A DNA stretch of 64,000 nt, taken from assembly GCA_025024175.1 (NCBI GenBank), contig QCXZ01000137.1, positions 13,826,001 to 13,890,000 on the forward strand, in the 5' to 3' direction. The notes below the pieces were generated by a model. It had not been told where the DNA came from. It saw only the letters and a program-made list of their open reading frames with translations, and did not search any database. This document shows positions 48,520-60,620 of this stretch, in pieces (position 1 is the stretch's first letter; each line of letters begins with the position of its first letter). The stretch comes from Rhyzopertha dominica. Lineage: Eukaryota; Arthropoda; Insecta; Coleoptera; Bostrichidae. The translations under genes were made by a program, and so were the position numbers.

Positions 48520-49240
48520 TGGGCCCCAATAATTTACGTGCTATAAAATCCTTATGTGCGAGGGGGTGTTTTCGTGACTAACCGAAAATTCGCGCACACG
48601 AAGAGTTATTCCCTCAAGGTCCCCGAGCCGTCTCCTGAAGGAACTGGTTTTTGCGGCGTAGCGAAATAAATGATCCTGTCAGCATATCGTTTTGCGAGGC
48701 TAATAGCGTGAGTCATCCCTCCTTTTTATCACCCTCCTTGCTCATCCGCCTTGACTATTTTTAGCCACCGCGCAAAAACACGTCGATAGGCATTAAATAA
48801 AATAAGTCGGTTAATTTTGGTGGAAGCGCCGGGTGAATATTTTCACGGGCTGTAACGACTTTCTATTTTTTGCCGGTCTCGCGGGGTTGCAGTAGATTTC
48901 CATTACAGCTTATTGACAAGCATATTTCCAGCGGGCCGCCTGAATTATTCAGGTGTGCGCATGCGCGAGCCTACCTCAATTCCCAGACGCTTGTCGTGCA
49001 GACGCCAACCCCGACGCTTTCCCTTTCCGGTATCCCCACTCCAGCGTAAAGCTCCGGATATCCCCCCTCCACTTGGTGGCGCGTCCGTGAAAACACAACA
49101 CCTCCCACCAGCCGCCGGAGCTTTCATAAAACTACGTAGATTGTGATGGGCCACGTCACGCCAACGCTTTATTTTTTTTGTGCCGCCGCAAACACACATG
49201 TGCCTGTGTTTGTTGATTTAAGCCCTTCGGCATGTTTATC
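48520..49240. promoter_or_regulatory. CpG-rich island with a CTCF-like site
   Basis: GC-rich, unrepeated island. CCACTTGGTGGCGC at 49069-49082 differs at one base from the CTCF core consensus CCA(C/G)(C/T)AG(A/G)(G/T)GGCGC. Overlapping frames on both strands at 48913-49199 are probably chance. Insulator or enhancer role is inferred. Confidence 0.35.
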
Positions 49241-49249
49241 CCCAAAATG

Positions 49250-52190
49250 AAATATATCAATAGAGGTTTATATGTAAACCTTGTAGTGCTTCGTATTGAT
49301 TTTCCGGATGTTCATAATACGAGGGGGTAATGATAAATAGTCATTCTTGACTGTTTGGAGTATTATAACATCTCGTTTCCGCAGCACTATCTTTTTACTA
49401 TTTAGAAGTATATCAAGAAATAAAAAAAGCCAGCGTACGGTCAGCATTTCTGCCACTCCCTGATATACCGACGGGCCGGCCGTCTACGCTGGGTTGGAGG
49501 GGTATATGCTAATAGTGCGATTGCCTAGCGCACGTTCATATTCTTTTTATGTTTTCTTAGTGTTGTTGACTTAATCGGTCCATTTCAGTGTTGCTTTATT
49601 AATTTCTCGTTTCTTGTCATTTCTAGCTATTATTCTTCGTTCTTCCTAGACTTCTTAATAGTTGTTTTCTCTTCCTCTTTTTCGTTGGTCTTCGCTTAGT
49701 TCCCAGGTCTTCCTCAATATGTTTCTCTCCTTAAGATGTGTCCCTAGTATTTATCTTGAAGAGTTTCTTGCAAGCTGCTTCCGAAGTTCCATATGTTTTG
49801 TCTGGTGTGATTTACAGATTTTCTTCTTATTTTTGTTGCCGGATTTGTGTTTTATTGCTGGACAACGTTCTCCGCATATATCTATTTCGTGAACCAATGT
49901 GTTCCGTAGGTTGCTTCTGTACCACAATTGCGTAATTTCTTGTATACACTTGTTACGACGACAATAATAGTAATCGCAACTCAAACACAAGGATGAGATA
50001 CACATTATTAATACAAATTCTAAAATTCAGTATTATTGTTTAACGCGACGCTCATCTTGGGCCGGTGTTTTTCAGCTCCATTTTGGCTCTTGGAACAATT
50101 CAGCAATTCGTCTTTGATGAAAGCGGTTAATTTCCATTTACTGCAAATGTTACATTTGTAACTGGTGCCTAGTCTATTCAAGAAGCTTTCAGGTTAAAAA
50201 GGAGATTATTCAACTTCTCAATTTTGGTTCCTTCGAATTGCGCAAATATTCTCGCTTCTTTGAGTCTCTTCCCAATTTTCATTGTTTAGCAAGTCGCAAA
50301 GTTAATCAAAATTCAGTTGACTTTGTTTTTAAGGTCAAACCTTTAAAATATGGGTTATACAAAACATGCCACAACTAACATACTCCCATGCAGAAAATGT
50401 AATCTTAACTTGAGTCACAATCTCTTTTGTCTTTGGTCCTTGTCATGCGAAAATGACTTTAAAGTCATTAAAACTAAGTGATGGAGAAATATTTTCAGTA
50501 TCCGAGCAAATCGTGGGTTTGCAAATTTAGTTTTAAAAATTCGTTTGTAATAATTCCGCTTCTTGATAAAATTGTGAAAATATGCAACAAATTAACATTA
50601 TCTTGTATTAAAACATCAAATATCACAGTGAAAATCGTTTGCGTTGGTTTCAGGATTACGAGAAGCAAGTGATTGACGAGTTTCAATAGGTACAAATTAT
50701 TTTAATTTATCCATACCATTTTAAATTAATATAATGTTCAAAATCTGAAAATTTGGATTGGAAAAAATTCGATAAGTACCGCATTGCATTTTATAATTTC
50801 ACGGCGTTTCGTTTTAAATCAAAAGTGTTGTATACAAAATGTGTTGGAAAAGGTTTTTAAATGGAAAAGTTAATTATCAATTTATAAAAGTTAAAAGACT
50901 TACCGTGTAACACTCCGTTTTGAATTTATTATGGACTACAGCTCAAAATCTTTTTGAGCTATTGCCTGTTCCGGTAATTACATTCAATTAGAGAAGGCAT
51001 TTCCGTGTAGCAAATAACGAAGCTTCTTTGTACTTGTAGCCGCTTTTGCAGTTTAGCACTATACATTTCTTACCCTAACCATTTAATGAGACACCAAGGA
51101 CCTTTGACAAATTGGGAATATGTGTTCAACAGATCTTAACACGTTGGCGTACATTATATTACTAATAACACTAATTTGAACAAACATCCATTTTAATCTT
51201 TTGATGTTTGCTTTTTAAGTAATCATTATACCAAAAAATCCTCCCGATTTACTATAGATTTTCAATTAGCGCTTAATCACTCACAGATTCCATGTTTTCA
51301 TCCTACTTGCTACAAAGTCACGTAATCTTACATAGAATCGATGATAATTTACACTTTAGTATCGGTTAAATCAGGATGTATAATTTGGGTAATTTGCCTT
51401 TTAAGCTAACGAAACTAACAATTATACGTACGTAGTTCTTTATAATATAATTTTTTATAATCAGAATGGGCTTTATTAAATTACCTAAGGAACAAAATAA
51501 TCTTTCAACGAATAAATCTTTACGAAAAGTTTGGAATACAGGTTGCTTAATAAGTCTAATTAATTTGTTCCATTTAATGAAAACTAACTTTTGACAAGGC
51601 AGTCTATAAAGTATTTCAGCTTATTTTAGCGATTATATAAGAAACAGACGATTACAAAAACTTCATTAAAACTTGTGCTAATTGTTATAAAATCGATACC
51701 AACGTTTTATTCATCGTTAGGGACACGAACTTAAAGTTAGACATTATTTTATAAATAGGAGCTTGAATATACTAGCAAGTTGTTGGGAATATTAAATAAG
51801 TGTTCTTAAAACGGAATACCTGTACGCGGAAACTTTGACTTGCAAAAACCACCACAGAAAACTTATTAATTGCAGAATAATATTAGAATCAAAGCAAATG
51901 GGCCAATACACTTGTTGAACAAAAAAATAAACGGCCACATGTAGCCAAGGGTACTTTGGATTATTATAAAAAGGCAACGTCCACTTATTGCCTGGTTAAC
52001 CAATATCTCCACAATTTTTGCCCTACATTATGGGTAGAACATTACAAAGTTGTACAAGTGCATGGATTTAGACTTCTTAGGAGGATTGAGTCGATGACGA
52101 GACCCCTTAGTGAGTATGTTTCGCTATTTCTGTCCTATATTTGTCTGTTCTTTAATGATTTACTTACTTTACTCCAAAAGTTGCTACAAA
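49250..52190. other. AT-rich non-coding stretch
   Basis: No gene, RNA or repeat recognised. Confidence 0.45.
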
Positions 52191-52196
52191 TAGAAC

Positions 52197-52210
52197 ATTT
52201 ATTACTTAGT
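52197..52210. repeat. 14-bp target-site duplication, left copy (ATTTATTACTTAGT)
   Basis: ATTTATTACTTAGT recurs exactly at 52559-52572, on the other side of the hammerhead element. Confidence 0.85.
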
Positions 52211-52265
52211 AAGAATTTAGGATGGCAATGCCATCTGTCAGCATTACACTGACACGATGACAAAG
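52208..52265 (+). repeat. 58-bp perfect inverted repeat, left arm
   Basis: Identical to the reverse complement of 52339-52396 at all 58 positions. Its first three bases belong to the target duplication. The arm itself holds two small palindromes, GATGGCA-A-TGCCATC and TGTCAG-CATTACA-CTGACA. Confidence 0.97.
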
Positions 52266-52338
52266 CCACCTAGCTGCCTTAACGGGTACTACTTCCTAAA
52301 GGAAGTGACCTGTAGCCTGACAAATTGGCATGCAACTG

Positions 52339-52396
52339 CTTTGTCATCGTGTCAGTGTAATGCTGACAGATGGCATTGCCATCCTAAATTCTTACT
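52339..52396 (-). repeat. 58-bp perfect inverted repeat, right arm
   Basis: Exact inverse of 52208-52265, separated from it by 73 bases that include the hairpin ACTTCCT-AA-AGGAAGT. Confidence 0.97.
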
Positions 52397-52436
52397 TTCA
52401 TCATACCATTGCTTTGGTATATAAGCAAAACCAGTT

Positions 52437-52540
52437 CTATGCCGTGTTGTCTACACTAGACCTAAACTGCACTGATGAGCTGTAATGACAGCGAAATAGC
52501 ACTATCTGCAGTTGGTTGAGGTGTAGACAGCACAGCATAG
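52437..52540 (+). ncRNA. hammerhead ribozyme, complete core (type I)
   Basis: Core box CTGATGA at 52472-52478. Stem II GCTGT-AATG-ACAGC (52479-52492). GAAA at 52493-52496. Short stem III TAG-CA-CTA (52497-52504), then T-C, placing cleavage after C52506. Stem I inner helix AACTGCA (52465-52471) pairs with TGCAGTT (52507-52513). After an internal loop, an outer helix of 20 pairs (52437-52456 with 52521-52540) has one mismatch and one G-U. All conserved core bases are present. The short stem III is typical of hammerheads of Penelope-like elements and retrozymes, which often work best as dimers. Self-cleavage is predicted, not shown. Confidence 0.92.
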
Positions 52541-52558
52541 ACTCAGACATGCATTTTA

Positions 52559-52572
52559 ATTTATTACTTAGT
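52559..52572. repeat. 14-bp target-site duplication, right copy (ATTTATTACTTAGT)
   Basis: Exact match to 52197-52210. Confidence 0.85.
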
Positions 52573-55500
52573 GTTATTATTATCACATAACTGTTCAAAT
52601 TTTATAGATATTNTTGCAAGANTAGGTAAAATAGTAAAACGAACAAAATACACTACTTGTAAAACTTTAAAATATTTATTTGCTACATTTATTTAAGTAC
52701 AGTGTTTGCACAAAACATACGCATGTGATTACAAAAAAATAAACATTTGTCAGTATCACGGCGACATAATCATAAACATAGAAAGAAACAATAACAATCC
52801 TCAATAAGCAATACTCAAACAATGGAAATGGCAAGGAAAAAGCAATTGTTAAGATAAAAAAAGATCACATTATCAGAAATAGCAGACTCATAAGTTTACA
52901 TTTTACTAAGCATAATACATATCATTGTTTTAGAAACGTTTTTCTATTATTTTACCTTCAAACTCTGGAGGACAAGAAGAACAAAGGACCAAGAACGGAT
53001 CCTTGTGCAACAAAATCTAACATTATTAAATTTATTAACTGTCAAGAAAAAAATAAAATTTGATTTTAATATTTAGAATGCCACGTTTACCAAAATGTTA
53101 TTCTTAATTAAAAAAATGCTACAAAAAATAAATTAGTACTCGTGGTCGAAGATGTTTAGAATATATGGTTGCTTCTATAAAGAATAATTTAGTTTTGGTC
53201 AACTGGAATTATCCTATAATAATCTACAAAATTTTTAGATTAAAACCGTTTGATGACTACAAAAGTACTCGTAACTAATTTAGTGAATAATATGTTTAAA
53301 TTCACACTCATCCTTTCTAAATAATATTTTATTTTCTATTAGTATTGTGTAGTGTTTGAAATAAAATTTTGAAAACCCCGGTGCTCTATAATGTATTTTT
53401 TAGCATTTAAATTTTTTTACTAAAGTAGGTTTCTGCACACTTAGATTTTCAGTGAGACCGAAAGTCGGCAGAATTTATTTTTTTCCTCAGCAAACCACAA
53501 TTTTCTGGTATTTTATATATCCAGACCTTTGAAAACGGTTTTGTTTGTATTTGGTAGAAAACCGGCATATTACCATAAACGAACCAGCATGGCTTCCTGT
53601 AGAAAGCATTCTGGGAAAAAGGCATTTCGGTTTCACCGTGTTATTTATTTTGGTAAATGAGTTGAGTTGAATTAGTTTTTCTGACGATAATAATTCGATT
53701 GCTTTACAGGAATTTCTCTTTTAGATGTGAATTTTGTTCAGTTTTACCTTAAACAAAACATTCGTACCTGATCGTGGATTTTTAATTTTAATTAATTTGG
53801 GTGTATCATTATTAAAAGTGTCAATTTCCTATTTTTATCTGTTAACATAATATATGTTTTTGTTTCTATAAATTTTAATCTAATATAATTTTTAACCCAT
53901 TAAACTCTTCGGCTTACAATGAAAAAGTAAAAAGTTTATCAGTTTTTTTAATAATATTTTAGTCGGATAAAGTTTATCATGTTTAGTTCTAACAGTTTGA
54001 AATTTATTCGTTTTCCTAATAAAAAATTGCAAATAATTATTTAGTCGTTTTATTAGCAGCTTAAATATTTATGTGGGTAACCTCTAACTCTGCAGGACCA
54101 GGTACAGTATTTCATCAATGACGATCTTTTGTTTATCGTTTAGATTAGATGTGAAGTTAAAAAAGTTAAAAACACATAAATACTGTCAATGACAAAGAAC
54201 TATTTTTGTAATCGTTAAAAATATTTTTTATTCGCATAAATTTTTATACGAGTAATGCCCAACTGTGATTTTGATGTAATTGTTGTTAATGGGCTATTTT
54301 GTCCCGGTCCATTTTGTCGTTCCACCTCTATATTACTATATTACATATGACATTGTCGATGACTGTCCTTGTTGCACCTGTGACTCTGGTAAAAGACAGC
54401 TGCCACAACATTTTTTATGTGATAATAACCATTCATTAAGACTGTATCTAGATATTCCTGCACTGCCAGAATGTCCCCCAAAATCGATGTTTATGTGTCC
54501 AATGATGTGTTTTCTTCTAAATAAGAGTTCAGTCACTGTTGAATTTAAAGTTGCTGTTTAATGATCTGTAAATTATGGTCAAATTGTGCTTTTCCGGGGT
54601 GATACCTAAACGGTTGCAGAATATGAATTAGTATATGGGGCAAACACGCGTTGTGTTGATTTCCTCAACGAATTCCATGAGCATTTAGGTTCGCCCCTTT
54701 TGAAGCTTACATCATGTTGAAATAAGGCCCGGGAATATTCTGAAGCAGTTTTCAATTAAGCCAATCCCTCAGGATACGCGTAACAAAGTAGAATCCTTCG
54801 AGTTCAATCCGCTACTAATCCATCGACAAAGTTTCTTTTCAGTTCTCCCCGAGTGCTCGATCGCTGTAGCGTTTCAGCGCACGCACAAGGACCGCCTGCG
54901 AAAATTTTGCAGTCCCCGATTTCCTTCGCAAACTCGTGTCCTTTTACGTGACGACTTTACAAAATAATCCAGCACACATCTAGAATCGCCTCTATGTTCG
55001 TCTTGATGAAACGCTCTGTCCAAGGTGAATATGAGTTCGACCCAAATAAACAGAAAAACCAACAAGCGCGCACATGACAGCGGTGTACCTGGGTTATTCA
55101 CTAATAAACTCGTATATGGTTGTGTGCGTCACCGTTGCGCTCCTTGACATCGTTAGTGTTGACTTGGATATGGCACCTCATCAGCTGGTGCAAGAATTCC
55201 GACTTATCTGGAAATAGAAACATGTTACCCATGAGCACGCGGATGGAAAACGATGCTGATGCAAATTGAACACATGTTTCTATGATTCCTAATTTTAACT
55301 GCGCGTAATCTGTGTCAGCAGCAAGCAGGTGGTATATTAGGGAACCATATTGATGGGAACAACGGATATATCACAGTTGTACATAAATACATTGTACAAC
55401 TTTCTTCAAATTTCTCGTATACTTCTGCATTCAACCTTTCCGCAGATCATCTTCGAATTCTAAATATATAGCAATGCTCGTTTTGTTCTTTCTGCAAAAA

Positions 55501-57880
55501 GAATCCATTAATTGTTTTTATTTTTATTTTCTTTTTCGTATGTTTAGATATTGCCACCGACCTTATGACGTCATCATCACTTTATTTTTTATGGGCAACC
55601 TCTCTTAAATGCAAGAGTAAGATTACTGGGTTTTTACTTAATTGTTATAAAATCATTCAATTATTTTTGTGAAAAACTGCAAAAAGCCAAAAAGAATGTT
55701 AATTCCGAAATTTGAATTACACTAAAATGATTTCTTTTTACAAAATTCTTAACATTGACATTTAATGTATTTCAAGTCAGCTGGTCAATAATTTTTAATT
55801 CCTGTGAAAACTGCCTGCTAAAATGAACTGGATAAGCGCCATGGGGATGATGAACACTTTTCCCTTCTCTCAGTTCGAACATTTATGCGAATAACTTTGA
55901 AGCTATTGGGTGTTTTCTAATTGAATTCAAAGTACGAAATAAAATATTAAAACTTCCATGTTTTTGTACAATTAATTCAATAATCCTGTAAGAAAAAACC
56001 CATCAAACTTGATATCTTTCTACACAGTGAAAGAAATATATGGGGTTGTCAAAAAAGTTGATACTGACTTCATATCTGGAACTTCTGGGATTCTAATGGA
56101 GCCATCTTATGAAGCATTATACGAAAAGGTGCAGAAAGTCACCGTGTCTTGGGATTGTTTAAAATAGTTTAAAATAACAAAATTTTTATTTCCATGTATC
56201 ACTTTATCGCGATCTTGAATAAATTTGTACATAATTCGACAATTTCATAAAAAATTTCCAATAGAAATCGCATTACCAATGTTTTCGTTCCAATTTTCTT
56301 GTACTATAGCAAGTATGCTTTTGCGAACTTATTACAAAGTTTATTACCAGTCGAGTTTCCTTTGCCATCCCATTTATTCTCAACTGCAGCTTGCAAAAAT
56401 CTTTTTAAACGCTCTTTTTTCAGCAAAACTAAAACCTCTATTGACTTTAAAATATTATTCTAAACAATAAACTAAAAATGTTAATTTGAACTGCAGCCTC
56501 GAATGTCGTGACATTTATACCATTGGGCCAGGCATACATTTCGTACTTTTGTTCCTGTGTCTTATAGCATATTAGCCTGAAAATGACCGAAATTTCTGCT
56601 TTTAGATTAGGTGTTAATGTAAAAATACCATTATTGTGGTTTGTACTTATATAAGCATTTCGAGGATGGCCTGCATTTTCAATACAAACAATACTAAATC
56701 TACTATTTTAGCTTAGGATATTACACATATATAAGGAATATTTCTCGTAGCTATTTATTTTTAAACCAGCTGATTTGAAGAAAACATCAATTAGCGACAC
56801 CTACAGTAGAGGTAATATTTGTGGGTGTGATGCAATTGCGTCCTCGAAGCTTTTGTGCTTGTTGAATGTTTTTTTAGTTTTGTGGAAATGTAGTGTCAGA
56901 ACGTAGTGATCAGAACACAAAATGGAATGTTTAAGGGTTTAAAGAAGAATAAATGCTTTAGGAAATAGCGAATTTATTTGGCCTTTTGTGCACCCTATAG
57001 GTAGGTTACGAATATCAGTGTCAAACAAAAACGATTACTTTTAAATTGGTAACTGTAAATATTGTTTTTTATATATAGAGCCCTTCTTAACGCACTTATC
57101 TGATTATCACAAGTTTTGCCTAGAAATCTGTATGTAATAATAATAGTAGCAAGGTTCATTTTAATCCAACATACATTACGTCTAATAGAATACAAATGAT
57201 AGTAATATGAATAATATTTAATGTACATCTCAAAAGAAAAATGCTTATAAATCAACATCAAAAGCCAAATTGACGTATACTATTTAGTATTGGCGTTATA
57301 AACCACAATTTAGTCATTAAGTTAGAACCATTAATTATTATTATCGTTGTCAAGCTTATTCAGCAGCATAAACAATGGCTCAAGTTCGGGTATTAACAAT
57401 TGTGTTGGGTAACTAAGAGATGGGTAATGGTGATTTTTAACGTAGAATAAGCTTCTTTTCGTCGTATAGGTGTATTACGTTTGCTCAAATGAGATACTCA
57501 TATCAAGTTCTTCTGACGAATGTAAAAAGTATATTTAGATCACACACGCAAAAGTTGGAAAGTGTGTGATGTTCCGAATTATAGGTATGACTTAGACACA
57601 TATAAATCTGCTGTGCAAGGGATACTTATCATTCAAACATATCATATAAGTTATTAGCCAAACACCAACTATTTACTGCATTTGTTCAATTAGGTCTATA
57701 TAGACGTCCTTTATATAACTTATCCACTACTGGAGATATTTTTTCCAACATTAAACGTAACAACCTTATGTATGTCATTTTTAAAAATGATTTTTTAAAT
57801 TGATGGTGAAATGTAGATGCTTGTTTATTGTAAGTTTGTTATGGTTATTATTGCACGGTCTGTTATAAATGAATCCCAAA
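52573..57880. other. non-coding stretch; GC-richer part at about 54590-55220
   Basis: Very AT-rich, with Ns at 52613 and 52622 close to the hammerhead element. A 93-codon plus-strand frame at 54280-54561 resembles no family I can name. 54590-55220 is GC-richer and unrepeated. Nothing else recognised. Confidence 0.4.
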
Positions 57881-57885
57881 TAACG

Positions 57886-57946
57886 ATTTTTCTGTTTTCA
57901 GGTAAGATACCTACGACTTCTACAAGNCACCGTCCACACCGTANGT
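57886..57946 (+). promoter_or_regulatory. second recursive-splice (ratchet) type site
   Basis: A pyrimidine tract TTTTTCTGTTTT runs into CAG (57899-57901), directly followed by GTAAGA (57902-57907). GTANGT starts 39 nt later at 57941; with N = A it would be a perfect donor, framing a possible RS exon 57902-57940. Same layout, strand and spacing as the site at 6752. This supports a long + strand intron (inference). Confidence 0.5.
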
Positions 57947-59990
57947 GAACTTTCCTCGACTAATTCTTTAAGGAAACGAGCGTGGTAATGAATATATTAG
58001 AAAGCAAATCATTCGCATAGTTGTGGATGTGAACAGAGAACTTTTTGCCCTACTTCATAAGCTTCCTGCAGAAGTATGAATTAGTCTTATTCTAGCTATA
58101 AATGAGTATCACTTACCTTCCACTTTCTAATGCCGTTTGAGGATTTTTGCCATTCTTGTTTCAACTGTTACTTTCCGTTGTCTCATTTCGCACTACTTGC
58201 TACTTATTCATAACTGACTATTAATTCCAAGCGCATTTCAAAACTACTCCTAACTATCCTGTGATGATTAAAAATTCAATCGTATTATTTTCGCATATTT
58301 TACAAACTCTGTGGTTAAATTCTTGCACGTCGTTCATCGAACTCTTTCTTCGATCTCGAGTGTATTCGAGTCTTTTTAGGCGATTTAGTTATTTTTGTAG
58401 CGTAATTAGACTAGATTTATTTACCTTCTTCACGGCTTCTAGCGACCTACATTTTTACTTTCTCCGTTTTATTCTCAGAACACGTCTTATTTTCCGGTCT
58501 CATGTAGAAAATAATCTACATAGCTAGCATTGCTGATATATTCGTTCATCTACTAATTAAACGCTGTTTTATAGTGGATTGTTTATAGGCAGGTGAAAGC
58601 TACGATGATACAAACAATAATCCATTGTAAATCACTTTTTCTACATGCAGCTGCTGATTAAATCAATAATTGTTTATAATGAATATTTGTGATTTCATAA
58701 GTAGGCTGTGAAATGAATACGTTAACGAATATAATATGTAATCAACATATCAGTCATAAATTTTAAGAAGGTATCTTTTTAGCCACTTGATACACTAAAT
58801 ACATTCCACCTCGCTGGAGACCTTGCAAATGTAAAGAACATTTCACCGGCGGTAATTCGTTTTCACGGTTTTTGCAGCAACCCTTCTCTTTTGTTATAAT
58901 TGACAATTATACATCAATATATTAAACCTGTGTCTGGCAAGTTGGCATGCACCTGCACATGCCAACTTGACAACAGGCTTACTTGATGCTTTTTGCTGAG
59001 GACTGGTGAACAAATGGTTAGTTGATAAAGTGAATCTAAAACAACTGTAGTCTTATGGAATTCATTCCTGGAGATCAGTTTGGAATATATAAATCTTACA
59101 ACAAGAACTTTAAGCTAAAGCGGTAAAAACAATCAACGCGCCATGGTTTATGCCACAACACACTAAAATACTTTAGAAGATACCAACTATGAGCGAAGTA
59201 TCAAAAAGCGTAAATTTAAAATATTTGCCACGTCTTCGAGTTCATTCAAATTATCCAGTTGTGAATCTGCTTGATAATAACCAACAAACGTACAGAATGA
59301 AACGTTTAACACTATTGACCTATTTTACTGTCATCAGATTATGTAAGTTAAACTTTATAATATAACAGTAAATTTAGCTACTATTATTTTTTTCTACCAT
59401 TCATGGACAGATTTTAAACATTAATGGAGTTAGAAAAAAGAGATATAATTGAGATAACAGTAACCAGATAATCTACCTTTCATATGTACTCATTGCTTAT
59501 TATTTTTTGTTTTCTAACGCCTTTCTATTTTAAGACGCTAAAAAGAGACTATACCTTACAAAATGCATGTAATGAATTCGATTACCAGATTAAACCTGAG
59601 CTCCTGTATCTTTCCAAAGTATATATAAGCACTACTGTTAATTACGTCTAGATCAATTTTGCCAAGAATTGTCTCGTAAATAAGGCTCAGACAGACTCCG
59701 TTAATGAACATAATTTACCCCATAGAAATCCGACGCTAATGAACTAATTCAATACAAATTGAAACGCATATTGCTTCAACTGTAACCTAACCCTGACCGT
59801 GGCCACTAAACTACGACTTGTCCGCTATTTCTGACGTCAGTGACGCATAGCAACTCATCGCCTACCCTAACAACTGCCGCGTCGCGACGGTGCAGTGGCG
59901 CACCCCGCTACTTACCAGGGGTGCTCATTAACTATAATTCAAGAAATAATACTGTAGCATTCGTTTTAAACCAATGCCCTATTTTTAGGT
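57947..59990. other. non-coding stretch
   Basis: No gene recognised. A fragment at about 58926-58960 resembles part of the hammerhead element and forms the hairpin CAAGTTGGCATG / CATGCCAACTTG. Confidence 0.4.
58926..58971 (+). repeat. hairpin related to the hammerhead element's spacer
   Basis: CAAGTTGGCATG and CATGCCAACTTG form a 12-bp perfect stem with an 8-base loop. The left side (ACCTGTGTCTGGCAAGTTGG and on through GCATGCACCTGC) aligns over about 30 bases, with a few differences, to 52304-52340 inside the hammerhead element. Confidence 0.5.
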
Positions 59991-60039
59991 AAAAGATAAA
60001 TCTGTGTTCAGTACAAGGCAGAGTCAAATAAAAACCTTT

Positions 60040-60620
60040 AAAACGTTGTCATATGAATTTATTAAAGCGATGTTAACAACAAGTATGTCATTTTGCCACT
60101 TCGCCACTTGGAAGTGCTTCAATAGCCGAAGAAAAAATTTATCTTTAAGTTGATCACTTAGGGCGAGGTCAGGGGAATAAGGAGTATGTGGTAGACACCC
60201 AAATATACAATTTTGGATTTAGGCGCAGTATGCGGCCGTGCTGTATCATGTTGCAAAAGAATAACCTTACTTGGACATCCTCGCCTTTTGTTTTTGATGG
60301 CTGGCTTGAGACCATTCTTCAGGGATCCAGAGTATGTGGTACTTCTTAACACTGACCCCAGTAGCCATATATCTTCCAAAATTACCCCATTTGCGTGACC
60401 TTTCCTGCCAAGAGCTGTGTATGAAAGAGTGACGCCATCCTTTGCCTATTCTCTGTGTTTCAAGTTGATGATATTGCACCCACAACACATCTCTAGTCAT
60501 CACCTTTGTCTGAAAGGCGTCAATTGCTTTGGCACCCGTGTTGCTGATGCTTTATACAAATTGAGAATATCGAGCATAATGTGCTGTAAAGAATCATGAG
60601 CCCATTTTTTTTTAATTTGT
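60040..60620 (-). pseudogene. mariner transposase relic (SETMAR type)
   Basis: Minus strand in shifting frames: VLWVQYHQLETQRIGKGWRH (near 60430-60490) matches DETWV-HYEPETK-QSMEWRH. Then PAIKNKRRGCPSKVILLQHD and TARPHTA (about 60225-60310) match KRRG-LSKGVILQHDNARPHTA with the second catalytic Asp. A shifted YSPDLALSDQL (about 60140-60175) matches the third-aspartate block. The 3' sequence (60050-60095) matches that of the relic at 41.1 kb. Several frameshifts make it inactive. Confidence 0.75.

Larger units (their letters stand above)
52211..52558 (+). mobile_element. 348-bp hammerhead-bearing short retroelement (retrozyme-like)
   Basis: Bounded by perfect 14-bp direct repeats, a length typical of target-primed retrotransposition. 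The 5' two thirds is a 58-bp perfect inverted repeat around a 73-nt spacer. The 3' third is a canonical hammerhead ribozyme on the + strand. There is no coding sequence, so mobilisation must come from elsewhere; small hammerhead retroelements of animals have been linked to Penelope-like enzymes. No poly-A tail is seen. Perfect target duplication, perfect palindrome and intact ribozyme core suggest a young insertion. Confidence 0.8.

Noticed and set aside
54280..54561. 93-codon Cys-rich plus-strand frame
   Set aside because: Looks domain-like at first (CPCCTCDSG) but matches no family I can name, and the opposite strand is equally open; left as unrecognised.
55171..55178. CTGATGAG on the minus strand, a possible second hammerhead core
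   Set aside because: No stem II followed by GAAA can be formed downstream.
59980..59995. TTTTTAG|GTAAAA, a possible third ratchet site
   Set aside because: Short pyrimidine tract, weak donor, and it adjoins a mariner relic; not comparable to the two good sites.
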